A stretch of DNA of 64,000 bases from Nakaseomyces glabratus (Eukaryota > Ascomycota > Saccharomycetes > Saccharomycetales > Saccharomycetaceae): assembly GCF_010111755.1 (NCBI RefSeq), contig NC_088962.1, positions 868,001 to 932,000 of the forward strand, given 5' to 3'. The notes beneath the pieces are model-generated. The model was given only the letters and a program-made list of their open reading frames with translations. It did not search any database and was not told the DNA's origin. Below are positions 52,611 through 63,778 of the stretch, in pieces (positions within the stretch are counted from its first letter, which is position 1; each line of letters opens with the position of its first letter). Position numbers and translations under genes: made by a program.

Positions 52611-53005
52611 CTTCTGTTACCCTAATGGTATTACCTGTACGTTACACTAAAGGAAAGCTAATACCAGTGAACTTCTCTCCCAACCCAAAAAGATCAGTAT
52701 CCAGTCGGTGGCGGCAACACTTTCTTGACAGTGAATCAAGAAATAAAGTTGTTCCTTCGAGCTCATCTCTTATATAATTTCCTAATTTCCAGTACAGAGA
52801 TTGGAATCACACTACACGCCCGCATTGTGGCAAAAAGCTTCCTTCGTCCAAAAATTTTCACTGAAATCACAAAATAACAAGCAAGTTCGATGCCTTTCAA
52901 GCTATTTATTAGGAATCTGATACAAGAACTGGGTGTGTTATAATTGCCAACTGTGCCAATTCTTTAAATTTACCGGTGTTAGGAACAATCCAAACATATT
53001 AAAGA
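52611..53005. other. Divergent SSL2/CCT2 promoter
   Basis: 395 bp. No gene seen; motifs are not distinctive. Confidence 0.6.
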
Positions 53006-54586
53006 ATGAGTGTCCAAATTTTTGGCGATCAGGTTACCGAAGAGCGTGCTGAAAATGCACGTATGTCAGCCTTTGTTGGTGCCATTGCAGTTGGTGACTT
53101 AGTGAAGAGTACATTGGGTCCTAAAGGTATGGACAAGCTGTTACAGAGTGCCTCTAGTGAGAATTCACTTGTCACCAATGATGGTGCCACTATCTTGAAG
53201 TCTATTCCATTGGACAACCCTGCCGCAAAGGTGCTGGTTAACATCAGTAAAGTGCAAGATGATGAAGTTGGTGACGGTACTACTAGTGTCACTGTTCTAA
53301 GTGCAGAATTGCTGAGAGAAGCTGAAAAAATGATTGATCAGGCTAGAATCCATCCACAAACGATTATTGAGGGGTTCCGTATTGCTTCCGCTGCGGCACT
53401 GAAAGCATTGGACTCTGCTGCTGTGGATAACTCTAGCGATTCAGAGAAATTTCACTCCGACCTAGTTCACATAGCCAAGACAACTCTATCTTCTAAGATC
53501 TTGTCTCAGGACAAGGAATACTTCTCCAACATGGCGACGGATGCCATACTAAGACTAAAGGGTTCAACAAACTTAGAACATATCCAAATTATTAAGATTT
53601 TAGGTGGGAAGCTATCTGACTCATTCCTGGACTCAGGTTTCATCTTGCAGAAGAAATTTGGTAACAACCAGCCAAAGAGAGTTGAGAAAGCCAAGATATT
53701 ACTTGCCAACACGGCACTAGATACAGACAAAGTTAAGATTTTCGGAACAAAATTTAAAGTTGACTCTACATCCAAATTAGCCCAATTGGAGAAAGCGGAG
53801 CGTGATAAGATGGCCAGCAAGATAAACAAGATCTCTAAATTTGGTATTAATACCTTCATAAACAGACAATTGATCTACGACTATCCAGAGCAACTTTTTA
53901 CTGACATGAACATAAATTCCATTGAACACGCTGACTTTGAAGGTATTGAGAGATTGGCATTAGTCACTGGTGGTGAAGTAGTCTCTACATTCGACGATCC
54001 TGAGAAGTGCAAATTAGGTGAGTGTGATTTGATTGAAGAAGTTATTATTGGTGAAGAGACTTTCTTGAAGTTCAGTGGTTGTAAAGCGGGTGAAGCTTGT
54101 ACCATTGTACTAAGAGGAGCTACTGACCAGGTGTTAGACGAGGCTGAAAGATCCCTGCATGATGCTTTATCAGTGCTATCTCAGACTACAAAGGAGACCC
54201 GTACCGTTTTGGGTGGTGGCTGTGCAGAAATGATTATGTCTAAAGCCGTAGATACCCAGGCCCAAAATGTTGACGGTAAGAAGGCACTAGCTGTAGAGGC
54301 ATTTGCAAGAGCACTAAGACAACTACCAACCATCTTGGCTGACAACGCAGGCTTCGACAGTAGTGAGCTTGTGTCAAAACTAAGATCATCTATATACAAC
54401 GGGATTTCCACGTCAGGCCTTGACCTTGACAACGGTACCATAGCAGACATGAGAGAACTAGGTATTGTGGAGAGTTACAAGCTGAAAAGAGCCGTCGTAA
54501 GCTCCGCTTCAGAAGCCGCAGAAGTGCTGCTGAGAGTCGACAACATCATCCGTGCAAAGCCAAGAACCGCTGATAGACATATGTAA
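53006..54586 (+). CDS. CCT2: Cct2, chaperonin TRiC/CCT beta subunit
   Basis: 526 aa, ATG at 53006 (S. cerevisiae 527 aa). Group II chaperonin with nucleotide-binding motifs [24 protein letters not shown] and GDGTTS (Asp90), and [14 protein letters not shown] near the C-terminal equatorial domain. The complex folds actin, tubulin and WD40 proteins in the cytosol. Syntenic with YIL142W. Confidence 0.98.
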   Translation: MSVQIFGDQVTEERAENARMSAFVGAIAVGDLVKSTLGPKGMDKLLQSASSENSLVTNDGATILKSIPLDNPAAKVLVNISKVQDDEVGDGTTSVTVLSAELLREAEKMIDQARIHPQTIIEGFRIASAAALKALDSAAVDNSSDSEKFHSDLVHIAKTTLSSKILSQDKEYFSNMATDAILRLKGSTNLEHIQIIKILGGKLSDSFLDSGFILQKKFGNNQPKRVEKAKILLANTALDTDKVKIFGTKFKVDSTSKLAQLEKAERDKMASKINKISKFGINTFINRQLIYDYPEQLFTDMNINSIEHADFEGIERLALVTGGEVVSTFDDPEKCKLGECDLIEEVIIGEETFLKFSGCKAGEACTIVLRGATDQVLDEAERSLHDALSVLSQTTKETRTVLGGGCAEMIMSKAVDTQAQNVDGKKALAVEAFARALRQLPTILADNAGFDSSELVSKLRSSIYNGISTSGLDLDNGTIADMRELGIVESYKLKRAVVSSASEAAEVLLRVDNIIRAKPRTADRHM

Positions 54587-55575
54587 TTATAATTTCCGCT
54601 ATATTTTCTCTCTCCCTCATTTATTAAAAGCATATAAATGTAGCTATAACATTTACTAATTAGGAAAGAAGTGATTTTTTTTTACCTGATATGTCAATCA
54701 GTTCTTTTCTTTTGCATAAAGACCATTTCTTATTCCTGTATACTACGTCATAGATCTATTTATAATGCTAATGCAGATCCAGTCAATGCGCGAAACTCAC
54801 TTATGCGTACTACATAGCTACTGTAGTCCCCATTTCTATCATATCCACTAACACTTCCAGTTCGGGAGACCTGAGTGTCTTGTCCAACTACACAACGCGA
54901 AACAGGAACAGTTCATTTCAGTTCTTTTTTTGCACTCGATTTCTGGTTTTCGTTCTCTTTTTTTGAAAATTCACGAAATTTCCTACGCTTTTTCTCTGGC
55001 AAAAAACAGGAAAATTCCTATTTCCAATGGGGAGGTATTGGATTTTCATTCAATTTCCCTCGAAATTCTGGGTTCCTTTCGAATTTTCCACTACATTTTG
55101 GCAGTTTTAGCAGCAAACGAATAGCTAAAGGTTATGATATTTTCGTGTTGACAGTGTGTATGTTGCCTAGTTCTCACTATAGATACGCTGATATAGACCC
55201 TTTTCACATTTGGTCTTGAACTTTTCTAATCTAGGAAATTAGAACCACCAAATGCCAAAAATAGATGCATGGAAGTTCTAAATAGAACATACGGTCAACA
55301 CCAAAAGTGAAAAGTGGTTGTTTATGCAATTGACTTATATGACTTGAGGTCTAAAAATAAATCAAATAAAAGGAAACAGCTTTTCTTGTCTCTTGGTAGA
55401 TGTTTCTCTTCAACTCACCACACCACACAAGGTCCTTTTTACGCCTAAGATATCTACATTTTACACATCGATATAACCTCTATCCACGTTTTCGAATACT
55501 TTACTTTACTATAATCAATCTCACCGTTTTAGAAAACCCGCTTTTATCAGCAACTAAGATAGACCGGAAATCACA
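54587..55575. other. CCT2 to AXL2 intergenic region
   Basis: 989 bp. It contains the AXL2 promoter with SCB-type motifs (listed separately). Open frames at 54875-55219 and 55400-55678 overlap the promoter and the AXL2 start and look like chance. Confidence 0.55.
54789..54978 (+). promoter_or_regulatory. Cluster of three SBF (SCB-type) motifs upstream of AXL2
   Basis: CGCGAAA at 54789-54795 and 54896-54902, and CACGAAA at 54972-54978, match the Swi4/Swi6 core CRCGAAA in one orientation. They lie 600-790 bp before the AXL2 ATG. AXL2 is expressed in late G1 in S. cerevisiae, which fits. Confidence 0.6.
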
Positions 55576-58077
55576 ATGCAAACAATACAGCTCATATACC
55601 TCATATGTGCACTATTGGGCACAGCTCTTTGTGCGCCATACGAAGCCTACCCAATACCCAAACAGATACCGCCGGTAGCGAGGACGAACCAGCAGTTCGT
55701 GTTTCAGATATCTAATGATACATACAAATCTAATGTCAATGACCTTGTGCAGATAAGTTATCAGACATATGACCTGCCAAAATGGCTGACATTCAATACA
55801 GACAGCAGAACCATACAAGGACTGCCGCCTTCTGACCTCTTTAACGGCGACAACCAGGTTCAATATTTCAAATTCATCTTAGAAGGTACTGATGAGTCCG
55901 ATAATAGCAAGCTCAATAACACATATCAGCTTGTTGTGACAAATAAACCAGCCATAACACTTTCGCCGAACTTTAATCTTCTGGCACTGCTGAAAAATAG
56001 CGGATACACTAATGGTAAAAATGGTCTCATTCTGACACCTAATCAGATATTTAATGTGACATTCGATAGATCAAATTTTGATAGTTCTGATGAGATAGTC
56101 GCATACTATGGCAGAACTGACCAGTACAATGCCCCTCTTCCTAACTGGGTTTTCTTCGATCCGGCCAATTTGAAATTCAGTGGTAGTGCTCCTGTGGTAA
56201 ACTCACAAATAGCACCTCAAACTGCGTACGATCTAACGCTGATAGCTACAGACATCGATGGCTACGCAGGCATCGAGGTTCCTTTTGAATTAGTTATAGG
56301 TGCACACACACTGACTACCTCCATTCAAAATACTTTAGTGATTAATGTTACAGAGACTGGTAATATATCATACAAAGTGCCCTTAAATTATGTTTACTAT
56401 GATGATGCTCCTATAACAACAAATAATCTAGGAAGTCTCAATCTTGTAAACAATCCGGCCTGGATTAGATTGAACAATGACACAATTGAAGGAACTGTAC
56501 CACAGGACATGATCAAATCTGCCAATGGCCCTATTGGTAATTTCTCAGTTGTTATATATGATATTAATGGAGATGTTATCTATCTAAACTTCGAAGTCGA
56601 GGCAACAACAAAGTTATTTGCTACTTCATCCTTGCCAAATCTAAATGCTACTAGAGGTGAATGGTTCTACTATAATTTCTTACCTTCACAATTTACTGAC
56701 TTCGATAACACCAATGTTAGTGTAAAATATGAGGGTGACACTGATCATGACTGGTTGAACTTTGTTTCGAGCAACCTAACTCTCATGGGAAGGGTTCCTC
56801 AGAACTTCCAACGACTAACCATTGATTTAGTGGCTCAGAAAAATTCATTATCACAACAATTACCATTCACCATCATTGGAATGGATAAGTTAACTACCAA
56901 CCACACAAATATAACAACATCAGCCAATGCTACCAATTCATCTACGCTGTACAGTTCAACTAGAACATCAGCAACACATTCTAAGACTAGTGATGTAGAA
57001 GTGACTTCTACATCAACCGAATCCAGTTCAGCAGTAGCACCTTTGTCTAAAGCTTCTAAAAAACATTCTACTAAGACAGCGGCAATTGCTTGTGGTGTTG
57101 CTATTCCTGTTGCAGTAATAATATTAGTTGTCCTGGCATTTTTATTCTACAGATCCAAGAAGAAAACCGAGCCAAAGGATGAAGAAAAGACACCAAATAT
57201 TAGTCCACCAAACCCATATAATCCTGCTAATAATCCAAACAAGGCAGCTACATCATTGGAGAATCCTTTTGAGGATGATAGTGATGCCGATTCTGCTAAG
57301 AGAAGGCTAGACATGCTAAACGCTCTAAAACTCGATGATGCTTCAACTACTGATTCAGATACCTCCACTATGGATGAAAAGCGCAGCAATAAGTCTGATA
57401 TATTTTATGATACCAATAACACTAATAGTAGAGACCTCCTGTTAGAACATAAAGACACAAATAGTACCTTCTTTGAGCCTAACATCAGATCGTCTTCCGT
57501 TTACGTGGACAGCATTCCTGCACACAAGAAGTCCTGGAGATATACTTTGGCTTCAGCTAGATCTAGCCACCAACCAGGAAACATTAGAGACAGTTACAGC
57601 TCTTTGAATACTGTTTCAACAGCAGAGTTGATGAATACCACAATTTCTGATGAAGCTGATATCCCTAAAGACCCCAGAAAATCTACTCTCGGTTTAAGAG
57701 ATTCTGTTTTCTTGGATATGGGTAGTAAGAAAAAAGGCAATTTAACATCTTCACAAGGCAATAGTTTTTCTAGTCAAATGCTGTCCGAGAGCAGTGGTCA
57801 CTCTAGTCAAAATATACCTCATGATACTAGTATGAGAACTTTTGAGAGACCAATATTAGAGGAAGAGGCCAGTGACAAGCATACACCGGGTACTGTGTCA
57901 AGCTCTTCCACAGATGACTTTGTCCCTGTGAAAAACGGTACATCGTATGAATGGGTGTCAAAGAATAGTCCAAATAGAAAACCAAGCGTTAAAAGATTTG
58001 TTGACATTTCTAACAGCAGTAATATCAATGTAAGCCAGGCAGGTAATTTTGAAGGACATAGCCCAGAACATATTTGA
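55576..58077 (+). CDS. AXL2: Axl2/Bud10, axial bud-site landmark
   Basis: 833 aa, ATG at 55576 (S. cerevisiae 823 aa). Signal peptide QLIYLICALLGTALCAPYE, then about four cadherin-like domains (25-440) with many N-glycosylation sequons and DLPKWLTFNTDSRTIQGLPP-type repeats. A Ser/Thr-rich stalk precedes one transmembrane helix (about 504-525, ACGVAIPVAVIILVVLAFLF). The cytosolic tail (~305 residues) is Ser-rich and acidic with a basic juxtamembrane patch. Axl2 is an O-mannosylated plasma-membrane protein recruited by Bud3/Bud4 that activates Bud5/Rsr1 signalling. Syntenic with YIL140W. Confidence 0.95.
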   Translation: MQTIQLIYLICALLGTALCAPYEAYPIPKQIPPVARTNQQFVFQISNDTYKSNVNDLVQISYQTYDLPKWLTFNTDSRTIQGLPPSDLFNGDNQVQYFKFILEGTDESDNSKLNNTYQLVVTNKPAITLSPNFNLLALLKNSGYTNGKNGLILTPNQIFNVTFDRSNFDSSDEIVAYYGRTDQYNAPLPNWVFFDPANLKFSGSAPVVNSQIAPQTAYDLTLIATDIDGYAGIEVPFELVIGAHTLTTSIQNTLVINVTETGNISYKVPLNYVYYDDAPITTNNLGSLNLVNNPAWIRLNNDTIEGTVPQDMIKSANGPIGNFSVVIYDINGDVIYLNFEVEATTKLFATSSLPNLNATRGEWFYYNFLPSQFTDFDNTNVSVKYEGDTDHDWLNFVSSNLTLMGRVPQNFQRLTIDLVAQKNSLSQQLPFTIIGMDKLTTNHTNITTSANATNSSTLYSSTRTSATHSKTSDVEVTSTSTESSSAVAPLSKASKKHSTKTAAIACGVAIPVAVIILVVLAFLFYRSKKKTEPKDEEKTPNISPPNPYNPANNPNKAATSLENPFEDDSDADSAKRRLDMLNALKLDDASTTDSDTSTMDEKRSNKSDIFYDTNNTNSRDLLLEHKDTNSTFFEPNIRSSSVYVDSIPAHKKSWRYTLASARSSHQPGNIRDSYSSLNTVSTAELMNTTISDEADIPKDPRKSTLGLRDSVFLDMGSKKKGNLTSSQGNSFSSQMLSESSGHSSQNIPHDTSMRTFERPILEEEASDKHTPGTVSSSSTDDFVPVKNGTSYEWVSKNSPNRKPSVKRFVDISNSSNINVSQAGNFEGHSPEHI

Positions 58078-58382
58078 TACTGGATGCAGAAACAGATAAT
58101 AATCAAAAGTTGTCATTAATACTAATTTTGTTAGTATAGCATATCTTAATTGTAACCATATAGGGCGGGTCCCTAACAATTAAGGATTGTAGCCAGCTTT
58201 TATTATAAAACAAAAAGCAATATTGACCTTCCAACAGCTCTTAATATACCAATATGAATTTTATCTTAGTTATAGAATGATTAAAATAAATATTGTTACA
58301 TGTAATATTAATACAAAAAAGTAATTTTCACACGATGCAAATGTCTATTCTAGTAGAACATATCTTACAAGCTCATAATGGC
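58078..58382. other. Convergent intergenic region AXL2 / REV7
   Basis: 305 bp, AT-rich, nothing recognised. Confidence 0.6.
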
Positions 58383-59144
58383 CTACTGTAAAGAGCCTAA
58401 GGTGAGTTCAAAATTGTTTGTTTGGTCGTCATCATAATATACTTGACTCAAGCCCTTATTTGGAACTATCAGTCTTTCGTTATATTGTTGGATACATATA
58501 GGGCCCCAGTCGCACCCAATCAAGGCAGTTACCTTTAATTTTGGTTTATAGGCGCCACTATGTTCCTTGCCGTCTGGAACATTCTGATCCTCATGATACC
58601 TTATCCAGTTAGTATCCCTCTCAAAATCAACTACCTGAGACTTTGACGTTTTCGGATCCATATCAATACCAAATTTTCTACCCAATGCCATTTCTATCGT
58701 ATCAATTACAAACTCAAATGTTACAGTATCATCACGTATTGGTGTTTGTTTCTCTAAGTATGTTATTAAACTGTTCAAACTAGATCGAAACTCGTCATAA
58801 ACTTCTCCCTCCTTAAGCACAATATCTTTATCAACTGGTTGGCCGTGCTGAAACTGGCCAAAATCCAAAACATAGCGTTCTATGGCCCAACCATTATGCT
58901 TTGAAATTACAAATAAACTTAAATGATAAACGTGATCCAGCTTTCCTAGCAAATCCGAAATGAATTCCTCTATGTAAGAATTTAATCCATGATGTCTAGT
59001 AATTGGCAGATACTGAGGAAGGTTAAACCCTTGATATGTAGTGTAAGTGAATGATGATTTCGGATATACATTTCTATGACACAATATCAAATTGATAAAG
59101 CATTTCAAGTATACTCTAATCCATTTTTCTATAAAATAATTCAT
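58383..59144 (-). CDS. REV7: Rev7, HORMA-domain subunit of DNA polymerase zeta
   Basis: 253 aa, ATG at 59144 (S. cerevisiae 245 aa). HORMA fold: FIEKWIRVYLKCFINLILCH at the start, YTTYQGFNLPQYLPI, then VYDEFRSSLNSLITYLEKQ. Residues DEFRSSLNSL are the best conserved block. Rev7 bridges Rev3 and Rev1 in translesion synthesis. It converges with AXL2 and precedes TPM2, as in YIL138C-YIL140W. Confidence 0.95.
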   Translation of the reverse strand: MNYFIEKWIRVYLKCFINLILCHRNVYPKSSFTYTTYQGFNLPQYLPITRHHGLNSYIEEFISDLLGKLDHVYHLSLFVISKHNGWAIERYVLDFGQFQHGQPVDKDIVLKEGEVYDEFRSSLNSLITYLEKQTPIRDDTVTFEFVIDTIEMALGRKFGIDMDPKTSKSQVVDFERDTNWIRYHEDQNVPDGKEHSGAYKPKLKVTALIGCDWGPICIQQYNERLIVPNKGLSQVYYDDDQTNNFELTLGSLQ

Positions 59145-59749
59145 TCATTTAACTTCCAAGTAAAGACATTAATAGTATGGCATATTGGCTGTTGCAACCA
59201 ATGGCAGACGTGAGCAATTGACATTGTTATAATATTTTATGGTCAAGCCTTTGTATTAGACCACATTAGTTCTAAAAACGTAGGTTATGATGATGTGTGT
59301 GTCACTACAGAATATATATATAACATTAAGACATATTACCTGATAGTATATATATATATATATGCTATTAGTTCTCTTTTATTCCTGTTGATTATGGTTC
59401 CTTTCTTTTTTTTCTTCTTAAAATTATTAATATTTAGCAGTTAGAATATCTTTATACTAATTCTATATCTGGTCCAATTAACGTAAATCGAGTACAACTT
59501 CTTGATATTTTGGAAATGCAGTTGAACATCATGTGTGTGTAAAGCAGTATCAATGCTGGTAAACTACATCAAATTTAGATAGAATGACTAAAATTATTAG
59601 CAATACAATACCACATACTAACTCAATACTGAATTGCATAGGCTTATTGTATAATCCATTGGTGTTTTCACGACATTTAGAGTGAGATTGATCACGTAAC
59701 ACTTCTGATTCAAAAGGTGTAGTAATGCAATGTTTACCAGCATCTGTCT
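59145..59749. other. Intergenic region REV7 promoter / TPM2 3' end
   Basis: 605 bp. A TA dinucleotide repeat lies at about 59346-59363. A minus-strand frame (59550-59753) with a C-terminal hydrophobic segment overlaps the TPM2 stop codon; see findings. No RNA gene was identified. Confidence 0.55.
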
Positions 59750-60235
59750 TCATAAATTTTCAAGTGAGTTGGCAAATTCTTCTAACTCTTTCTTAGCGTC
59801 CTCATATTTGGCAGCGACTTCCTCATACTTCTTCTCCCATTCATCCCTCTCTTCTTGTAACGCAGCCGTCTTTCTTTCTAGTGTCTCAGAATTCAATTCG
59901 ATTTCTTTCAACCTATCTGATGTTTCTTTCAATTTCCTATCAGTTTCTTCCAATTCTTCTTCCAACATTTGGTTCTTTTTGTTAAAGTTTTCGTTATGTG
60001 ACTTAAGTGTAGTTGACTCTTCGGCTAGTTCCTTTGTTTCCTTGATCTGATCTTCCAACTTCTCGACTTCTTGGTCTAGTTGTTGGTTCTTAACAGTCAA
60101 TGATTTGATTTCATTCTCTTTTTGAATATTGTCCTGTTCCAATTGTTTCATTTGTTCCTTTAATTCTTCATATTTCTCTTGCCAGCTTTCAGCTTCTAGC
60201 TTCAAATTTGTAAGTTTCTCCTTAACCTTATCCAT
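59750..60235 (-). CDS. TPM2: Tropomyosin Tpm2
   Basis: 161 aa, ATG at 60235, exactly the length of S. cerevisiae Tpm2 (Tpm1 has 199). The whole protein is a continuous alpha-helical coiled coil with heptad spacing, starting MDKVKEKLTNLKLEAESWQE and ending EEFANSLENL. It polymerises head-to-tail along actin cables and supports formin-made filaments and type V myosin transport. Length and neighbours (REV7, TMA108) both identify TPM2 (YIL138C). Confidence 0.96.
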   Translation of the reverse strand: MDKVKEKLTNLKLEAESWQEKYEELKEQMKQLEQDNIQKENEIKSLTVKNQQLDQEVEKLEDQIKETKELAEESTTLKSHNENFNKKNQMLEEELEETDRKLKETSDRLKEIELNSETLERKTAALQEERDEWEKKYEEVAAKYEDAKKELEEFANSLENL

Positions 60236-60541
60236 TTTGAGTTAGTATTTTTGAACAGGGTGGCTTTATGTTTCAATACAAAATAGATTAATAATGCAGT
60301 AGGAGATCTTGACAATAATTTATCGTTTGATTTGAAATTGCAATTTGTTATCAACAAATAGTGTTGATCACAGGCGTTGATGGCTTTGGCTAGGGTCCAA
60401 ATGATTCAACCCTTTAAATGTAGATCGTTGGAGACTACCAACATACTTGATATATTCAGATCTTATACTGTGGCAGCCTTATGGCATCTGTTAAAAATAT
60501 TATAGTATTTATTGTAATAGCTACCTTCTATAGATTATAGA
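60236..60541. other. Intergenic region TPM2 promoter / TMA108 3' end
   Basis: 306 bp with the TPM2 promoter; nothing else recognised. Confidence 0.6.
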
Positions 60542-63382
60542 TTATAACAATGCTTTCACTGAACCAGCTATGATTTTATTTGAGCTCGTAGTTTCCTTCA
60601 CAGTTAGCCAAATTTGAGCTAAATGAATCTTCTCCACACCTAACAATTCTTCCTTACGAAGAATAAATTTATCAACCTTTCCCTCAGAATCTCTAAACAT
60701 CTCAAATATATACAAGATAATACCGTCCAGTTCTTTAGATAGATTTTCAGCAGTTTGAGAACCTTCGCGCATAGCCTTTCTAGCCCATAAGTCGTAGTTT
60801 GATTCTAGCCATTGCCATGCAACATCACGAACCTGTTGTCCAACCTCTTTACCATTATCATTAATAGTAGAGCGTGTGCCAATATTGTGTAAACCGTAAA
60901 GAGCTCTGCTAACACCATTAGACTCGATATTTGTAGCCACAAAATTCAATACCTTACGTATTATTTCCTCGTTACGAGAACATGCTAGGTTTTCGATAGC
61001 AATGTTCTGAATAATTACCGAAATATCGGTATGAGTCTTAGAATCAAATGTTTGAAAAATATGAGATGCAATTCCTCTACTTGACTTGACCAGTTCGAAT
61101 AGTTTCTTCCATTGCTTTACATTTTTAAACCTTTTCGATACCAGCAAAAAAACACCTCCAATTAATCCAATAGGAATTGAAGAAGCAGGGCCAGTCATAA
61201 TAGCTTTAAAGTAGTTATCTGCAAGACTGTAAACACCATGGTTTATATCCTTTACATCTTGTAGTAGATATAGTATATCACCTCTGACCTTGGTCTCATT
61301 AGATTCCATGCTTGCCATTTCCGTAGCAAAATTCTGTTGTGGCCACTTCATTGCCCTGAAAAGAGGATCAACTATCTTGTTCGCTAATTTAGCCTTTTGT
61401 GCGGCACCCAATGTGGAGTGGATTCGACGAACTATATCAAGTGCAGTCGATAGACCACACCAGTAATCCTCTACAATCACTGATGAATTAGCGGCAAATG
61501 CAGACAGAATCTTGAATAAACCTTTAATATGGACATCTTTTTGGTACTTTTTATCACCAATGAAATAAGCTAGGTCTATGAGTATTGTTTTTAGGTTGTT
61601 ATCATCCAATTTGGAGTTTTGTAAATTTTCAACTATTGTATCATATATAGTTTCAGATTCATATGAAACACGAAAGTAGCCTTGTCCATTGTGATTTAAC
61701 ATTAAGATAGTATTGTCTATAGTTAAAGACCTATCAGTCAATAGAATATTTTTTTTATCCTTTGAACCGTCGGCCAAAATGCTAAACATAGGCACATAGT
61801 ATGGAATATCTTCATGGTCGGCTTCACTACCATGAGAATATGGAATATAACGATGTTGAATCAGTTTGGTCTTACCATCAAGTTCCTCAACACTAACAAT
61901 TGGTACACCAGAAGTACGGGTCCATGATGTGTAAAATTTAGGAATATTTTCAGATTTCAGAAAAGAACCAATCTTGTTAAATATATCAATAGGTTTGATG
62001 GCACTTTTATGGAAATGCTCATTTCCTTCCTTCATCTCACGAAAAATTTCTTGGAAGGCCTTTCTGAACATATCTGAACCCACAGTTAACTGAAAACATC
62101 TTAATAATGCAATTCCTTTATTATATGAGTGTGCATCAAAAATTTCATGGGTGTATACATTTCTTAAACTTTTCTCAGAATGCTTTGCCATCTCCACAAT
62201 ACTCTGGGCCGCAATATCAGAGTCTCTTTCAATTGAAGGTTGCAATTGGTTTTCGATATAATCAATGGAGTTCCAATAATCTGCTAAATCTCCATTTTCT
62301 TCCAATATATGCGATGAGCACCATGTAGCAAAAGATTCATTGAACCACAGATGTGACCATGAGTCAAAAGATATATAGTTACCGATCCACTGATGAACTA
62401 ATTCATGTACAACCAATTGATGTAGCTGCTTTCGAACTTCTTCGTTGGCTAGCATAGAAGGTGATATCAATAGATGTGCTGCCTGTATTGAAATCATACC
62501 AAAATTTTCCATCGCCATATCGGATAGAAATGGTAGCAGCACAATATCTAATTTGGAAGAGGGGTAAGAAAAATTAAAATAACTGCTCAGTAATGGGATG
62601 TATTTCTTCATTATATCTAATGAGTATGTGGCCTCCTCTACTCTCCATGGTGAATATATACCAATTTCAGTAGAAATCCCATCAAACTCAGTAACAGTAT
62701 TGATTTTTCTAAAATCACCAATAGAAAATCCAAAAAGAGATGCTGGAAGTAATGGTGTCTTTTCAAAATGGGTCGTTTTCAATTCCTGGCCACCATCGGC
62801 TCTTTCCTCTGTCTTCAAGACTTTGCTGTTAGAGATTGCACTAAACCGACTTAAAGAAGTCAAACTCAGCTGAAATGTAGTTTTTGAGGATAGTTCGTCA
62901 AAGCATGGAAAAATACTTCTTGCAAAAGTTGGTTGACAATGAGTGGAGATGACAATGTTATTAGACTTTTGGTCATCGTGATATCCCCCCATATAATTGG
63001 TCTTGAATACACCAGTAGTCTTATCCTGGTGAGTTTTGATATCATTGAGTTTACCGATATATTTAATTTTCAATGCTGCATTGTTTGAGATGGATAGGTT
63101 ATCCATATCATATTTCAGCACGATCTCCTGTTCTTCCTTCTTGTAGGTAATTTCAAATTGATCAAAGTTAGTACCAGTAGAATCATCCATAAGTTCAGCA
63201 GACAGAACAACGAGATCTGTGCCATGTAAGGTAAACTGTTTAGGGAAGTTAATATTATCACTGTTTCTAACATTCAATTGCAATTGTTCTTCACCTTTGA
63301 AGTTAGCCTTAGCAGGGTCGATTTCTATCTGCAATCCATAGTGTACGGGAAAAACCGATCCCATAGACAAATGCTCCTCCAT
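60542..63382 (-). CDS. TMA108: Tma108, ribosome-associated M1-family aminopeptidase homologue
   Basis: 946 aa, ATG at 63382, the same length as S. cerevisiae Tma108. M1 metallopeptidase architecture: beta-sandwich N-domain (1-205), catalytic domain with HELVH (326-330) and the third zinc ligand Glu349 in NESFATW, then an alpha-helical C-domain. The exopeptidase GAMEN motif reads MAMEN (289-293), with Gly replaced by Met in the substrate N-terminus pocket. Tma108 in S. cerevisiae binds nascent chains on a subset of ribosomes, possibly using its peptide pocket without cleavage. Syntenic with YIL137C. Confidence 0.95.
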   Translation of the reverse strand: MEEHLSMGSVFPVHYGLQIEIDPAKANFKGEEQLQLNVRNSDNINFPKQFTLHGTDLVVLSAELMDDSTGTNFDQFEITYKKEEQEIVLKYDMDNLSISNNAALKIKYIGKLNDIKTHQDKTTGVFKTNYMGGYHDDQKSNNIVISTHCQPTFARSIFPCFDELSSKTTFQLSLTSLSRFSAISNSKVLKTEERADGGQELKTTHFEKTPLLPASLFGFSIGDFRKINTVTEFDGISTEIGIYSPWRVEEATYSLDIMKKYIPLLSSYFNFSYPSSKLDIVLLPFLSDMAMENFGMISIQAAHLLISPSMLANEEVRKQLHQLVVHELVHQWIGNYISFDSWSHLWFNESFATWCSSHILEENGDLADYWNSIDYIENQLQPSIERDSDIAAQSIVEMAKHSEKSLRNVYTHEIFDAHSYNKGIALLRCFQLTVGSDMFRKAFQEIFREMKEGNEHFHKSAIKPIDIFNKIGSFLKSENIPKFYTSWTRTSGVPIVSVEELDGKTKLIQHRYIPYSHGSEADHEDIPYYVPMFSILADGSKDKKNILLTDRSLTIDNTILMLNHNGQGYFRVSYESETIYDTIVENLQNSKLDDNNLKTILIDLAYFIGDKKYQKDVHIKGLFKILSAFAANSSVIVEDYWCGLSTALDIVRRIHSTLGAAQKAKLANKIVDPLFRAMKWPQQNFATEMASMESNETKVRGDILYLLQDVKDINHGVYSLADNYFKAIMTGPASSIPIGLIGGVFLLVSKRFKNVKQWKKLFELVKSSRGIASHIFQTFDSKTHTDISVIIQNIAIENLACSRNEEIIRKVLNFVATNIESNGVSRALYGLHNIGTRSTINDNGKEVGQQVRDVAWQWLESNYDLWARKAMREGSQTAENLSKELDGIILYIFEMFRDSEGKVDKFILRKEELLGVEKIHLAQIWLTVKETTSSNKIIAGSVKALL

Positions 63383-63778
63383 TTTAATGTCTTGATCAAT
63401 GTTTGAATGGTTATAATTTGGCTTAATTGATGCTCTTGAACAAATCTAGCCACCGTTGCAGCACCACTCTACTTATATAATTTGCAACTCATCTTTTTTT
63501 TGCATTTTTTTCATAACACGCATATCCGTGTTGCTGCGTTTTCTAACTTGGCGAAAATGGCGATCAGTCAGAATACAAACAAAAAATAGTATACATTGGT
63601 GGAGCATGACAAATTTATCTTGTTGAAGCCTATATGTGCACAATTGATAGGCCAAAATCAGTATTTTTATTGTCACTTTGTGTTATATTCATTACTGGTA
63701 CTCTAGCACTTGCATGGTTTTGTAAACCAAGTTGGAATTCAAACAGCTAGAAACTCAAAATAATGGCTTTCAATAGAG
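63383..63778. other. Intergenic region upstream of TMA108
   Basis: 396 bp containing the TMA108 promoter and the 3' end of the next gene. The frame at 63473-63676 looks like chance. Confidence 0.55.

Noticed and set aside
54875..55678. Open frames between CCT2 and AXL2
   Set aside because: Phe/Ser-rich translations of T-rich promoter DNA; one overlaps the AXL2 signal peptide in another frame.
59287..59343. Possible box C/D RNA (ATGATGA ... CTGA)
   Set aside because: No terminal stem, and the spacer is mostly TA repeat; chance matches are likely in such DNA.
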